Notes: a model not told the origin generated them from the letters alone. A stretch of 64,000 bases of DNA from Candidatus Methylacidiphilales bacterium (GCA_033875315.1 JANRJG010000040.1:60581-124580); one strand, 5' to 3'; positions 53,830 through 63,480 are shown, counted from the stretch's first letter. Numbers and translations are program-made.

Positions 53830-55254
53830 ATGAGTGCAGACTTTCCTGAAATCCCTTTTCTGCGGGGCTGGGATGCTGGCCGGAAATTGGTGCTCGACGA
53901 ATGCCAACAGTCGTTGGAAGAAGGCAAGGATTGCATCTTAGTCGGATCGATCCAAAAGCGGGCCGAAGCCCTGGATCCCTCCGACCATCAGGGGGCTTTT
54001 TTGTTGTGGCGGGAAGTTAGTCAACTGCCGGTCCTGGAGGATTTCCCTTATCACGAACCCAATAACCTCGCGGAAATCCATGCCGCACGCGGACCAGGTT
54101 GGAGATCTGCGCTCCTGCCTTACGGGGACGAAGAATTACTCCAGCGACTCCATGGAGCCTGGCTGGGTCGTTCCATTGGGTGCGCGTTGGGTCGTCCGGT
54201 GGAGTGTTTTTCCTACGGCAACATTCCGCAGATGAACGGGCGGCAGCGTATAAAGGCCTTTCTTTCCGCTCTGCCAGGGGAATACCCGCTCTGCGACTAC
54301 TTCCCGTCCGCTTCGCCTGCGGATCACGAAACAGGCAAGCCGGAGTGTCCGGGTTCCCGGCGTGATGGCATCCGTTTCATGGAGAGCGACGACGATATTA
54401 TTTATACCGTCCTCGGGCAATTGGTCATGAGGAATGCGGGTTCGAGCTTTACCACCCGGGATGTTGCGGCGGCATGGATGGATCATTTGAGTTATAACTT
54501 TGTCTGCACGGCGGAAACACAGGCCTATCGGAATCTGGTTATCCGCTACCGTATTCCCGGATGGGTGGACGAGCCGGTTGACTGGAATTGGGTGGCCACC
54601 CACCAGAATCCCTATCGTGAATGGATTGGAGCCCAGATCCGCGCCGATTCCTGGGGCTATGCCGCACCGGGGAATCCGGAACAGGCGGCTGAATTTGCCT
54701 GGCGGGATGCGCGGATGACCCATGTAAAGAACGGCATTTACGGGGAAATGTTTGTTGCCGCCATGATTGCGGCGGGTTTCGTGCTCAGCAATCCCCTCGA
54801 AGTGGTGCAAGCCGGGCTTGCTGAGATTCCCGCCCGCTCGCGGCTGCATGCGGATATCATCCACACCTTGGAAATATGCCGGAGACACCGTTTTGATTTT
54901 GCGCGTTTTGAGGCCGTGTTGGACGATTTATACGAGGCTTTCGGGCACTATCATTGGGTGCATACCAACAACAATGCGGCCCTGGTTGTGGCGGCCCTGC
55001 TTTTGGGCGGAGGTGATTTTGAGAAGACCGTGACCCTGGCGGTGATGGGCGGATGGGATACCGATTGCAACGGAGCCACCGTGGGTTCGATCTGGGGCAC
55101 CATACATGGTGTGGAGCGTATTCCAGACAAGTGGAAAAAACCGCTCAACGACACCCTGTGTTCCGCTGTGATTGACTATCATCCCATTGCCATTTCTGAG
55201 TGCGCCCGCCGCAGCCTCGAAATCGTCCAAAAAAACAGGAATGCGGCAAACTAG
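53830..55254 (+). CDS. ADP-ribosylglycohydrolase-family protein
   Basis: The family removes ADP-ribose from protein or DNA, or cleaves related N-glycosides, with two magnesium ions. In this 474-residue protein the domain begins near residue 105 (LHGAWLGRSIGCALGRPVE), the metal motif ESDDDIIYT is near residue 185 and the C-terminal signature GGWDTDCNGATVGSIWG is near residue 410. A 100-residue N-terminal segment before it has no recognised domain. Members of this family are often found among carbohydrate genes, so a sugar-linked substrate is possible. It converges on GH78; the two stop codons share one CTAG. Confidence 0.87.
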   Translation: MSADFPEIPFLRGWDAGRKLVLDECQQSLEEGKDCILVGSIQKRAEALDPSDHQGAFLLWREVSQLPVLEDFPYHEPNNLAEIHAARGPGWRSALLPYGDEELLQRLHGAWLGRSIGCALGRPVECFSYGNIPQMNGRQRIKAFLSALPGEYPLCDYFPSASPADHETGKPECPGSRRDGIRFMESDDDIIYTVLGQLVMRNAGSSFTTRDVAAAWMDHLSYNFVCTAETQAYRNLVIRYRIPGWVDEPVDWNWVATHQNPYREWIGAQIRADSWGYAAPGNPEQAAEFAWRDARMTHVKNGIYGEMFVAAMIAAGFVLSNPLEVVQAGLAEIPARSRLHADIIHTLEICRRHRFDFARFEAVLDDLYEAFGHYHWVHTNNNAALVVAALLLGGGDFEKTVTLAVMGGWDTDCNGATVGSIWGTIHGVERIPDKWKKPLNDTLCSAVIDYHPIAISECARRSLEIVQKNRNAAN

Positions 55255-57986
55255 CCGGTGTTTTTATCGCCCAAGTTGGAATCGATGAGGGTGGCGAAGT
55301 GATAGCTGCCGGATCCCACTTGCAGAACGGCATGGCTTCCTTCCATTTTCAGGAAGTGGACATCTTCCACATTTCCAATCGGTATTCCGTGTTCTGTCAG
55401 TTGTGAGGCGTCCTTCGTCGGAATGAATACAGTGGCCGATGTATTGGCCGGAATGGTCACATCAAGGACCAGGCGGCCCTCTTCCAGTTTCCAGGCAGTG
55501 GCGATCCGGCCACGGATGGAATCATAAGCCGTGTGCGCCCAGGTGAGCCCTTCGCGGATGACCGGTTGGATACGGATTTGCTCGTAACCTGGGGATTCGG
55601 CCTGGATGCCGCCGATGTGGGCGAAGAGGTATTCGCCGACTGAGCCGAAGGCGTAGTGGTTGAGGGAATTCATGCCGCCCTTGGGATTTTGCCCATCCCA
55701 CGAATCCCAATGTTCCCAGATGGTGGTCGATCCCAATGTGATGGGATGAAGCCACGAAGGACTCGTGCGGGTCAGGAGCAGTCGGTAGGCCGCCTGGTCG
55801 AGTCCGGCCTGATGCAGGGCCGGAAGCAGCCGGGGTGTCCCGATGAAACCCGTGGCCGGATGCCAGTCGAATCGTTCCAGTTCACCCGCAAATCGTTCCG
55901 CCATGGCCTTTCTGAGAGACATGGGAACTAGCTGCATGGTAAATGCCAAGGCGTAGCCGCTTTGGCTGCTTTCTTGAATATGGCCTTCCGCGTCGAGATA
56001 AGAGGCGGCAAAAGCTTCTGCAATACAGTGGGACTCTTCTTGGTAACGCCGGGCGTCCGCTTCTTCACCGATGGCCCGGGCCATTTCTGCCATCAGATGG
56101 AAATCATAAGCAGCATAGGCTGTTCCCAGGACCTCCTTGCACACCCCTCCGCCTTTGTTCAACCAATCTCCATTTCCGACGGGCCCGGTGAAGAGATGTT
56201 GGGGGCAATGCCGTTTCAACCACTCCATTTTCCGCTGCATTGCGGGATAGTGTTCCCGGATGACCCGGGTATCTCCGTAAGTGCGGTAGATTTCGTAGGG
56301 ACAGATGATGCCGGCATCCGACCAGCCGATGTTGGGACCGGCCCCTGGGGTGCAGTAGTGCGGTGCGTGGTCGGCGAACCACCCACCCGGAAGTTGCGAG
56401 TCCTGGCAGAGATCCACCAGCCACTTGCTGAAGAATGCGGCAATATCCATGTTATAAACGGCAGCTCGGACAAAAAACTGGGCGTCTCCCGTGTAACCAC
56501 AGCGTTCATCGCGTTGGGGACAATCGGTCGGGATTCCCATGAAGTTCCCCCTTTGCGACCAAAGGATGTTTTGCGCCAGCCGGTTGAGCAAAGGTTCGGA
56601 ACAAGTGAAGCTTCCTGTCTCCGGGCAGGTGGTGTGAAAGACCACCCCGGTGAGGGTGTCGAGAGTGGGTTTTTCCCGGAGGCCGCGCACTTCGACGTGC
56701 TGGAAGCCATGGTAGGTGAAATGGGGCTCGAAGGTTTCCTCTCCCTCACCCCGCAAGATAAACCGGTCCAACTGGCTTTGGTGTTTTTGGCAGACCACGC
56801 GCAGGTTTTCCGTGAAAACAGTACCATCGGGCTGGCGCATTTCCCCATGCTGGAGTTCGATGGTCTGTCCCGAGGGACCCCGCGTCCGCAATCGCGTCCA
56901 ACCTACCATGTTTTGTGGGAACGTGAAGACATAAACTCCCGGCAGTGGTTCGGTGATTTCGACCGGCTTGATTTCCCGCGATACGCGGATGGGTTCGCCC
57001 CTGCTCCATGTTCTCCGTCCTGCACCCGGATTGGGAATGACCTGCACAGGCCGCCATTGCGAGTCATCAAAGTTTGGGCCATCCCAGCCCGGCATCTCCC
57101 GACGGGCATCGTAGGTCTCGCCCTCGTAGATTCCGGAAAAACGCAACGGACCCTCAAGCGTTCCCCGCCAAGTGTCGTCGGAGTTGACGGTTTGGATCAG
57201 GCCATCACACGATTCGATTTCCAGTTGCACCAACAAGAGGGGATGGTCCCCGTACATGCGTACAGTGCAGGGCCAATTCTGGAAAAGGCCGCTGAACCAA
57301 CCATTGCCCAACAAAGCCCCCAGGGTATTGGTTCCTTTCCTGAGCAATGCCGTGGCATCCCAGGTCTGGATCTGCACCCGTTTGTGGTAATTGGTCCATT
57401 CCGGGGTAAGGAGATGGTCGCCTACCCGTTGGCCGTTGATTCGCAGCTCATAGAGTCCGAGCGCGGTGGCGTGCAGGGTGGCGCGGCGGATCGGTTGGGA
57501 AATATGGAATGTTTTTCTGAGACAGCGCGGAGTGGCTAACAAGCCCGAACCGTCATCCGCCCGGGGATCGAGGGTATCACATCGGCCGGGTTTCACACCC
57601 AAAGCCTCCTCCATGCCGATCCAGTGTGCGCTCCAGTCCTGAGGGTGGATCAGCCCCATCGTCCAACTGGCAGGTTCGCTCCAGGGCGACACGCTGCCCT
57701 CCCGGTCCCGAATGCGGACTTTCCAATGACAGTGCATGCGCGATTCGAGTGATTTTCCAGCGTATTCGATCTGGTTTTGCCTGTTCGATTCCACCCAGCC
57801 ACTGTCCCAGAGTTCGCCTTGGTCGATCTGCAAGTGTTCCGGATTAAGGGAAACAATAATCTGATAAGCCTTTTGGACGTGTGCACGTTTTGAGGAAACA
57901 GCAATCCAGCTCAGCCGGGGTGAGGCCATGTCCAGACCCCACGGGTCGGTCCGGTATTCGCAACGCAGGCTTTGGACGGTGGTCAT
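55251..57986 (-). CDS. Alpha-L-rhamnosidase (GH78)
   Basis: The 911-residue protein has the full GH78 arrangement: N-terminal Ig-like domain (PRLSWIAVS), two beta-sandwich domains with the ELRINGQRVGDHLLTPEWTNYHKR region, and an (alpha/alpha)6 barrel with the catalytic motif DCPQRDERCGYTGD near residue 485. It releases terminal alpha-L-rhamnose from glycans. I use the ATG at 57986; the frame is open 42 codons farther but that part is low-complexity and not family-like. No signal peptide is visible. It is last in the second leftward operon and would supply rhamnose for the rhamnulokinase at 9.8 kb. Confidence 0.93.
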   Translation of the reverse strand: MTTVQSLRCEYRTDPWGLDMASPRLSWIAVSSKRAHVQKAYQIIVSLNPEHLQIDQGELWDSGWVESNRQNQIEYAGKSLESRMHCHWKVRIRDREGSVSPWSEPASWTMGLIHPQDWSAHWIGMEEALGVKPGRCDTLDPRADDGSGLLATPRCLRKTFHISQPIRRATLHATALGLYELRINGQRVGDHLLTPEWTNYHKRVQIQTWDATALLRKGTNTLGALLGNGWFSGLFQNWPCTVRMYGDHPLLLVQLEIESCDGLIQTVNSDDTWRGTLEGPLRFSGIYEGETYDARREMPGWDGPNFDDSQWRPVQVIPNPGAGRRTWSRGEPIRVSREIKPVEITEPLPGVYVFTFPQNMVGWTRLRTRGPSGQTIELQHGEMRQPDGTVFTENLRVVCQKHQSQLDRFILRGEGEETFEPHFTYHGFQHVEVRGLREKPTLDTLTGVVFHTTCPETGSFTCSEPLLNRLAQNILWSQRGNFMGIPTDCPQRDERCGYTGDAQFFVRAAVYNMDIAAFFSKWLVDLCQDSQLPGGWFADHAPHYCTPGAGPNIGWSDAGIICPYEIYRTYGDTRVIREHYPAMQRKMEWLKRHCPQHLFTGPVGNGDWLNKGGGVCKEVLGTAYAAYDFHLMAEMARAIGEEADARRYQEESHCIAEAFAASYLDAEGHIQESSQSGYALAFTMQLVPMSLRKAMAERFAGELERFDWHPATGFIGTPRLLPALHQAGLDQAAYRLLLTRTSPSWLHPITLGSTTIWEHWDSWDGQNPKGGMNSLNHYAFGSVGEYLFAHIGGIQAESPGYEQIRIQPVIREGLTWAHTAYDSIRGRIATAWKLEEGRLVLDVTIPANTSATVFIPTKDASQLTEHGIPIGNVEDVHFLKMEGSHAVLQVGSGSYHFATLIDSNLGDKNTG

Positions 57987-58015
57987 AAGCGTTGATGGCT
58001 TTACTATGCTACGGG

Positions 58016-59950
58016 TCAGGATATACTGCCGAAGGGCGGGGCATCGCTGCGGAAGGGCCCTGCGGGCAACCCCGCAGCGTTTTCCAGATTGGCATCGCTG
58101 TAACTCAACCACGCGTAACGCACGGCAGTTGGAGTGGGCACGTGGGAGCTGCTGACTTCCACCCTGTCACTACCGACGATGCGGGCATCAGCTTGATAGA
58201 AATTCCCGGCTGCATCTCCTAGAATAAACCCTCGGAGGGGCCCTCCATCGCTGGTTTGCAGGCCACAATCCGTGTGCACAAATTGGAGGGTCACCTTGCC
58301 CGGTGAGAACGAGGTGGAGAGGGGAGTGGGGCCGTCGGCAGGCAGGTTTATTCCGTAAGTCTTTTTCAAGGCCTGCAAAGCCAGGCGGAGTCCCACGCCC
58401 TGTTTGTTCCGGGGGTGGATGTCGTAGGCATCGCCGAGATCCCTGGTCACGGCCAGACCGGTTCGGGGTAGCTCGAGCACTCGGGTTTGGGCTTCGCGTA
58501 GTTCCGACCAAAGGCTCCGGCTTTCAGGCAGGACGGCATCCTGGCCCTGGAGCCAATCGGCCAGTTGCGCGATATAAAATGCCAGGTTTTCGTCATTCCA
58601 CCAGGCACGCCAGCCTTCCACCAATTCGCGCAGGTAGCCGGGATAGAGGTGGGCTTCGTGGGCGTTGCTTTCCCCCTGATACCACAAAACGCCCCGGAGA
58701 CCGTAAGGAGCCAGGGGGGCAATCATGCCATTGAACAGGGAGGCCCGGTGCATGGAAGGCTCGAACTGGGCATGGTAGTCGAGCGGTGCGTTGGGCATCG
58801 AAGCCCAGATGGTTCCGGGTTTGGATGGCAGGGCATTCTCCACTTTGATTCGCCACTCTCCCGCCAGGAACCGCTGTTCGTGGCTGCTGCTCAGAATCAG
58901 GGTGAAATGCCAGGGACTGTCCGCCAGCATGCCGCCGCCCCCGGCATGGTCAAAAATCCTTGTCGCGAGTACGTTTTTTCCCGCCCGGACGAGTTTTCCC
59001 GGGACGACATACACGCGCTGGGTGGTTCCGGCCAGCGCAGTCCGGCGATCGAGTCCACCGATGATTTCCCCATTGAAATAGGTGGTGTCGAAGTCGTCCA
59101 CTTTCCCGAAATGCAGGACCAGGTCGCGTCCCACCCAATGGGCGGGCAGCTCCAGTTCTTTGCGGAACCAGACGGCCCCATCTATGTCCAGTCCTTCGGC
59201 TTCCCAGATTCCTGGCAGATGGGTGACCTGCCAGTCGTGGTCGTCGTAATCCAGCTTGGCCCAGCCGTCTTTTTCCCCGGTGTTGCCGGGATCGGAGTGG
59301 CACTCTTTCTCCGCCCAAGCACGCCACTGGGTCGCAAATGAATCAACCACGGCGGAGGCTTTCGACGCGTCATGGTGGGGCAGCCAGGGCTGGATGGCCG
59401 AACCTCCCCAGGAGGCATGGATCAATCCGACGGGCACGTCGAGCTCCTGGCGCAGCTTCCGCCCGAAGAAGTAGGCCACTGCGGAGAAATTCCGCACCGA
59501 TTCCGGGCTGCATGGAGACCACGAGGTGGAGGGCAGGGTGGCGCGGGGTTCGAGGGACGGGAAACGGGGAACAGTGAACAAACGGATGAGCGGATCGGTG
59601 GCCGATTGGATTTCGTGGTAGGCATGGTCGGAGAACTGCAAGGGCCACTCCATGTTGGACTGGCCCGAGCCGATCCACACTTCACCCACGGCAACGTTCT
59701 CCAGAATAAGGCATTCGTCGTCCGAAGTGAGGTGCAGGGAGGATCCTGGATGTGAGGTCAGGGGAGGAAGATCGATGCGCCAATTTTTGTTCGGGGTTAC
59801 CCGGGTGGTGAACTCATGGCTTCTGAAGGAAAGGGTGACGCAGGCACCGGGGGTGCCCCATCCCCAAACCGGGTTGGGTTGTCCCTGTTGCAGGACGGCG
59901 TGGGATGAAAAGAGGGGATGTGGTTTGAGTCGGGTGGGCTGGAGGTTCAT
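58016..59950 (-). CDS. Sialate O-acetylesterase-like SGNH esterase with inserted jelly-roll domain
   Basis: Such enzymes remove O-acetyl groups from sugars such as sialic, galacturonic or xylosyl residues. The catalytic serine motif GSGQSNMEWP is near residue 93, GVLWYQGESN near residue 420 and the Asp-His pair in DIHPRNKQG near residue 530. Between them, residues about 220-370 form a galactose-binding-like jelly roll (DGWAKLDYDDHDWQ, AVWFRKELELP, GKVDDFDTTYFNGE), a known variation in this family. The 644-residue product has no signal peptide, so it may deacetylate imported oligosaccharides. Its 3' neighbour GH78 begins 29 bases after its stop. Confidence 0.88.
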   Translation of the reverse strand: MNLQPTRLKPHPLFSSHAVLQQGQPNPVWGWGTPGACVTLSFRSHEFTTRVTPNKNWRIDLPPLTSHPGSSLHLTSDDECLILENVAVGEVWIGSGQSNMEWPLQFSDHAYHEIQSATDPLIRLFTVPRFPSLEPRATLPSTSWSPCSPESVRNFSAVAYFFGRKLRQELDVPVGLIHASWGGSAIQPWLPHHDASKASAVVDSFATQWRAWAEKECHSDPGNTGEKDGWAKLDYDDHDWQVTHLPGIWEAEGLDIDGAVWFRKELELPAHWVGRDLVLHFGKVDDFDTTYFNGEIIGGLDRRTALAGTTQRVYVVPGKLVRAGKNVLATRIFDHAGGGGMLADSPWHFTLILSSSHEQRFLAGEWRIKVENALPSKPGTIWASMPNAPLDYHAQFEPSMHRASLFNGMIAPLAPYGLRGVLWYQGESNAHEAHLYPGYLRELVEGWRAWWNDENLAFYIAQLADWLQGQDAVLPESRSLWSELREAQTRVLELPRTGLAVTRDLGDAYDIHPRNKQGVGLRLALQALKKTYGINLPADGPTPLSTSFSPGKVTLQFVHTDCGLQTSDGGPLRGFILGDAAGNFYQADARIVGSDRVEVSSSHVPTPTAVRYAWLSYSDANLENAAGLPAGPFRSDAPPFGSIS

Positions 59951-59968
59951 GGGAGTGTTGGAGTATGG

Positions 59969-60942
59969 TTAGTTATTTGCGGGCGAAAGCGGGAATTGGA
60001 TATTGCCGGTCCGGTCATTATCGAACAGGGCCGCGCAGCAAAGCGCCGTCGGCAGCACTTTTTTGAGAAAAAATTTGGGATGTACAAGCCGACGTTCCTT
60101 TTCTTGTTCGCCGTCCTTCCAAACAAGAGCGATCGAGACGACCAGTAGGATGAGGATGTTCTGTTAGCAAAGGCCGTCAGTCGATTCAAAGAAGGCCGGC
60201 GAAGGTTCCTATCCGGAGAAGTGGCTTTACCTGTCTTTGACGATTGCTTGATCGTTCCCCTCCTGTGTCCAAATGAAAGGATCTGTCGCCAGAAATCGCT
60301 GCCCTTGGCGGTGAAAAGGAAGCAAATTTGTCTTCGATAAGGACCGTAGATCCGGTAGGCCAGATCGGTGAGGTGGACCTCCGGCCCACCCAAGAACAGG
60401 AGCTTTTCTTTGTCTGCCCCAACGTAAATTATGAAATAGCCTCCTAGGAGCCGGGTCGTAGCGGCGGGATGGCTGCACATGAGGGCATCAGGGAAATCCT
60501 CACATGGTTCGGTCAAGGGGTGATCGGTGCGCTGCCCAGGCTCTAGCGGCGAGCCGGTAGGGGCCAGTCTGTTGCGCTGGGGGTTGCGGTGTTCGAACCA
60601 ATCCCCGTTGCCGTGGTTGCCCATGTTGAAGAGATGGCAGCCCTCGTCCGTCTTCAACAAGGGGGGGGTGTGGGTGCAACTGCTGTCCCAGAAGCTATCG
60701 CCACGCAGGGGCAGGACAAGTTCTTCAGGCTGCCAGGGTTTGATGGGCAAAATGGCAACGGCCCGGGCGAATTTGGATTGCCTAATCCAGAATACAAAGC
60801 CGACAGCTTTCGGGCAGCGCGAATAAAAAAAGCGGTAAGTTCCTGTGTTGTCTTCGACCAAGCTGTCGCACCAGACATGGTGGTCAGGCAGTTGGAAGTG
60901 CGCGGTCACAGGCAAAGGTTGGAGTGGAGGCTGGAAATCCAT
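59969..60942 (-). pseudogene. Decayed GH43-like glycosidase gene
   Basis: The first 215 codons in the frame from 60942 match a propeller glycosidase (WDSSCTHTPPL, DALMCSHPAAT, GGPEVHLTDLAY). At about 60288-60296 one base is missing and the continuation in another frame is TDPFIWTQEGNDQAIVKD, exactly the expected next blade, which stops at 60227-60229. About 100 codons of the middle are absent. The C-terminal end is then recognisable in yet another frame around 60120-59969 (PTALCCAALFDNDRTGNIQFPL). So the gene has both frameshifts and an internal deletion. The matches are by eye to family members from memory. Confidence 0.8.
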
Positions 60943-60969
60943 GGAGGGCAGGGTGGATGGGGAGAAAAC

Positions 60970-63381
60970 TCAGGGCAGTTCGGGGAAGCGCAGGGCATGG
61001 GTCCCTTTTTCTAGCACACGGACTTTCCCTTTCTGCCGGACACGCACTTCCAGGTGGGAGGGGATGGTGAGTTGGGCCAACCTTTCTCCCGCAGTCGTTT
61101 TGATTTTTACACTCAAGGAGCCCCCATCGCGTGGAATCCGGAGGGCGATTCGCTGGAGTGGGCCAGGTTGGGGGTCGAAAATCCAGTGGCGACCTCCCAG
61201 GCGTTCCGGACGCAATCCGGCCAATTCAGTGATGACATGATAGAGCGGGTGGGCATTCCAGGCATGGCAGTCCGACCGGGTCGCGCCGAAAGTTTCGGGA
61301 AAAGTGGTGAAGCCTTGGGCGAGGGCATCCCGCCACGGTTGCAGGCCTTTGAAAAACGCGGCCGTACGTCCGTGTTGCAAGAGCGCGGCAAAGACGTAGT
61401 GGGTGAAGTATCCACCCGCCCGGGTGACCCCGGGCCGGGGATCTTCCAGTGCTTGCAGGAGGGATTTCCTTTTGGATGTGGGAACGTGGCCGGACAACAG
61501 GGCCAGGCTTTGGGGGTGTTGGGAAAAAGTGCGACCCCTGGGCGTGTCGGCGTAGAGGCCGCGGCCAGCGGACCAGAACGCCCGACTACCACGGATGAGA
61601 TTATCGGTGTGCGACCGCCAGACCCGGGCTCGCTCCGGTTGTCCGATCCAGGATTCCAACTCCTCCAACTGACCGAGCACGAGGATGAGCTGCCATTGCA
61701 GTAGGGAGCAGGCTTCTCCCGCCTTCCCGCCCGGGGGAATGCCCCCCGGCCAGCACCAATCATAAAAATTCCAGCCTTCGAGCTGATGGGCTATTCCTTT
61801 CTCGTCCACGGAAGCCAGGAATTGATCGGCGACATGCCGGGCACCGGGCAGCAGGGTCCGGATGAATGCCGGTTCGCCGTGCCAGAGGGCGTAATCGTGG
61901 ATCATGGAAATCCACCACAGGGCGAAGGGAGGGATCATCTTGTGCGGGCCCGGGACGGCATCCGTGGGCAGGCCCCGGGGGTTGGCACGGGATTGGTCGA
62001 AGAGCCGCAACGCTTTGCGGGCCAGCCGGGTGTCGGCGGATGAACAGTAGGTCAACAGGGCCTCGATGCGACCATCGCCCGCATACATCAGTTGCTCGTA
62101 ATGAGGACAATCCATGTAGGTTTCGTGGGAGCATCTCTCCAGGGTGCGAAGGGATGTGGTGAGAATCTTTTGCAAAGACGAATCAGATACTTTGGGCAGC
62201 GAAGGCCGAAGGGGATAGCCCGTGGTTTCCCAACCGAGCCGGTGGATCAACAGTCCATAGCTTCCGGTGTGGATACGCAGGAGGAGAAAACGTCCGGCGC
62301 GCCACCAGAGTGGGCGGAATTTCTGGAGTTCACCTGCTGAGGCAGCGGGCTCAAAGCGGTCAGTAAGGCCTCGGAAAAACCGGGCTCCTACTTCGTCCCT
62401 CCTGCTTTTTTCCATGAAACCTTCGGGTCCATCGAAGGGGGCTTCTACCACCAGAAATTCGATCCTCGCTCCGCTTGATTTCAGGGCGTCCAGTGTGATG
62501 TGGGGGTAACCGCATTGGTAGTGGCCCAAATCCCAAACCACCTCCAGCGTTCGGTTGGGTGGGAGCCGCAGGTGGTTCCCTAGGGACCAAAGCCTTTCCC
62601 ATACGGAACGCGACGCGGGATCATGTGGGGGGGGGAAGTTTTTTTGCCAGGCCTTCCTGCCCGGGGAGTCCATTACGATGTGGGCTGTGGCTTTTTCCAG
62701 CACGCCAGTCTGTTGCGCGGGCAGTTCTGCGGGTTCCAAGGCGTGTTCGTTCCGTCCTGGATACAGACGTTCCGTGGACGAACGCGCGGGCAGGCCGTTG
62801 ATCGCAGAGCGGGTTGAACCGCGCAGCTTTGGCGCTCCGTCCAAACCCATGCCCGGTCCGCCGCCGGGCTCGCAGTGAAGTTCGGGATCGACCGGCAGAA
62901 TATGAAATCCGGGAAGTGATTGGCTGCGCCAGGGAGCCGTGCCTGTGGCGAAGCGCGGGATCAAATCTGTCGCTTCAGGCCAAAGCAGAAAGCCGTGGCG
63001 GATCGAAGTCTGGGCCCAGGGGCGCGCTGCACCCAGGCTCCAAACCAGGGCTTCCAAGCGATGGGTTCCCTTGGCGAGTTTGACTTGGTAACTTTCAAAT
63101 TTCCAGTGGTGGAGGTGACTGCGTTCCGGTCCTTCGCCCAAGGGCCGACCATTCAGGAGTAGCTGGTAACGTTCGTCGGCACTGACGTGGAAAAGGAGGG
63201 ATTCCGTTTTTTTTGAATTCCAGACCAGTTCAAAACGGGTGAAGGCAGGTTCAGCAGTGACACCCGGATGATGAATCCAGCGGGCAGGATAGCCTGGCTT
63301 TTCAAGCCAGGGTTCGTGGCTCGTTTGGAACCTGCGCCAAGGCCTATTGGCATCATGGTAAAGGAGGACGCGCGGACTCAT
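60970..63381 (-). CDS. GH78-like alpha-L-rhamnosidase (divergent)
   Basis: The 803-residue protein has GH78 architecture: a beta-sandwich N-terminus with LLFHVSADERYQLLLNGRPLGEGPER, a second sandwich with VVWDLGHYQCGYPHI, and an (alpha/alpha)6 barrel. The catalytic motif is changed to MDCPHYEQLMYAGDGR near residue 430, where typical members have DCPQRDERxGWTGD; the Asp-Cys-Pro, one Glu and the Gly-Asp are kept. A late FPETFGATRSDCHAWNAHP motif corresponds to the usual WE..G....SxNH segment. No signal peptide is present. It is first in the leftward operon (GH78-like, pseudogene, esterase, GH78). Its substrate could be a modified rhamnoside. Confidence 0.85.
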   Translation of the reverse strand: MSPRVLLYHDANRPWRRFQTSHEPWLEKPGYPARWIHHPGVTAEPAFTRFELVWNSKKTESLLFHVSADERYQLLLNGRPLGEGPERSHLHHWKFESYQVKLAKGTHRLEALVWSLGAARPWAQTSIRHGFLLWPEATDLIPRFATGTAPWRSQSLPGFHILPVDPELHCEPGGGPGMGLDGAPKLRGSTRSAINGLPARSSTERLYPGRNEHALEPAELPAQQTGVLEKATAHIVMDSPGRKAWQKNFPPPHDPASRSVWERLWSLGNHLRLPPNRTLEVVWDLGHYQCGYPHITLDALKSSGARIEFLVVEAPFDGPEGFMEKSRRDEVGARFFRGLTDRFEPAASAGELQKFRPLWWRAGRFLLLRIHTGSYGLLIHRLGWETTGYPLRPSLPKVSDSSLQKILTTSLRTLERCSHETYMDCPHYEQLMYAGDGRIEALLTYCSSADTRLARKALRLFDQSRANPRGLPTDAVPGPHKMIPPFALWWISMIHDYALWHGEPAFIRTLLPGARHVADQFLASVDEKGIAHQLEGWNFYDWCWPGGIPPGGKAGEACSLLQWQLILVLGQLEELESWIGQPERARVWRSHTDNLIRGSRAFWSAGRGLYADTPRGRTFSQHPQSLALLSGHVPTSKRKSLLQALEDPRPGVTRAGGYFTHYVFAALLQHGRTAAFFKGLQPWRDALAQGFTTFPETFGATRSDCHAWNAHPLYHVITELAGLRPERLGGRHWIFDPQPGPLQRIALRIPRDGGSLSVKIKTTAGERLAQLTIPSHLEVRVRQKGKVRVLEKGTHALRFPELP

Positions 63382-63451
63382 GTATCAGTCATAGCAGTAT
63401 GGCGGGCACCAGCTCGATGTCGAGGGGATTTGAGGCTTCAAAGCAGGCACT

Positions 63452-63480
63452 TACAGATTCGCTTGGCCGGATACAGTCAA
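63452..63480 (-). promoter_or_regulatory. Candidate promoter for the leftward GH78 operon
   Basis: On the minus strand TTGACT (63480-63475) and TCTGTA (63457-63452) are separated by exactly 17 bases, 70 bases upstream of the GH78-like start at 63381. The -35 is near consensus, the -10 weak. Confidence 0.4.

Noticed and set aside
55962..57539. 525-codon frame antisense to GH78
   Set aside because: The opposite strand has a full GH78 with catalytic motif; the shadow frame has no start signal or domain.
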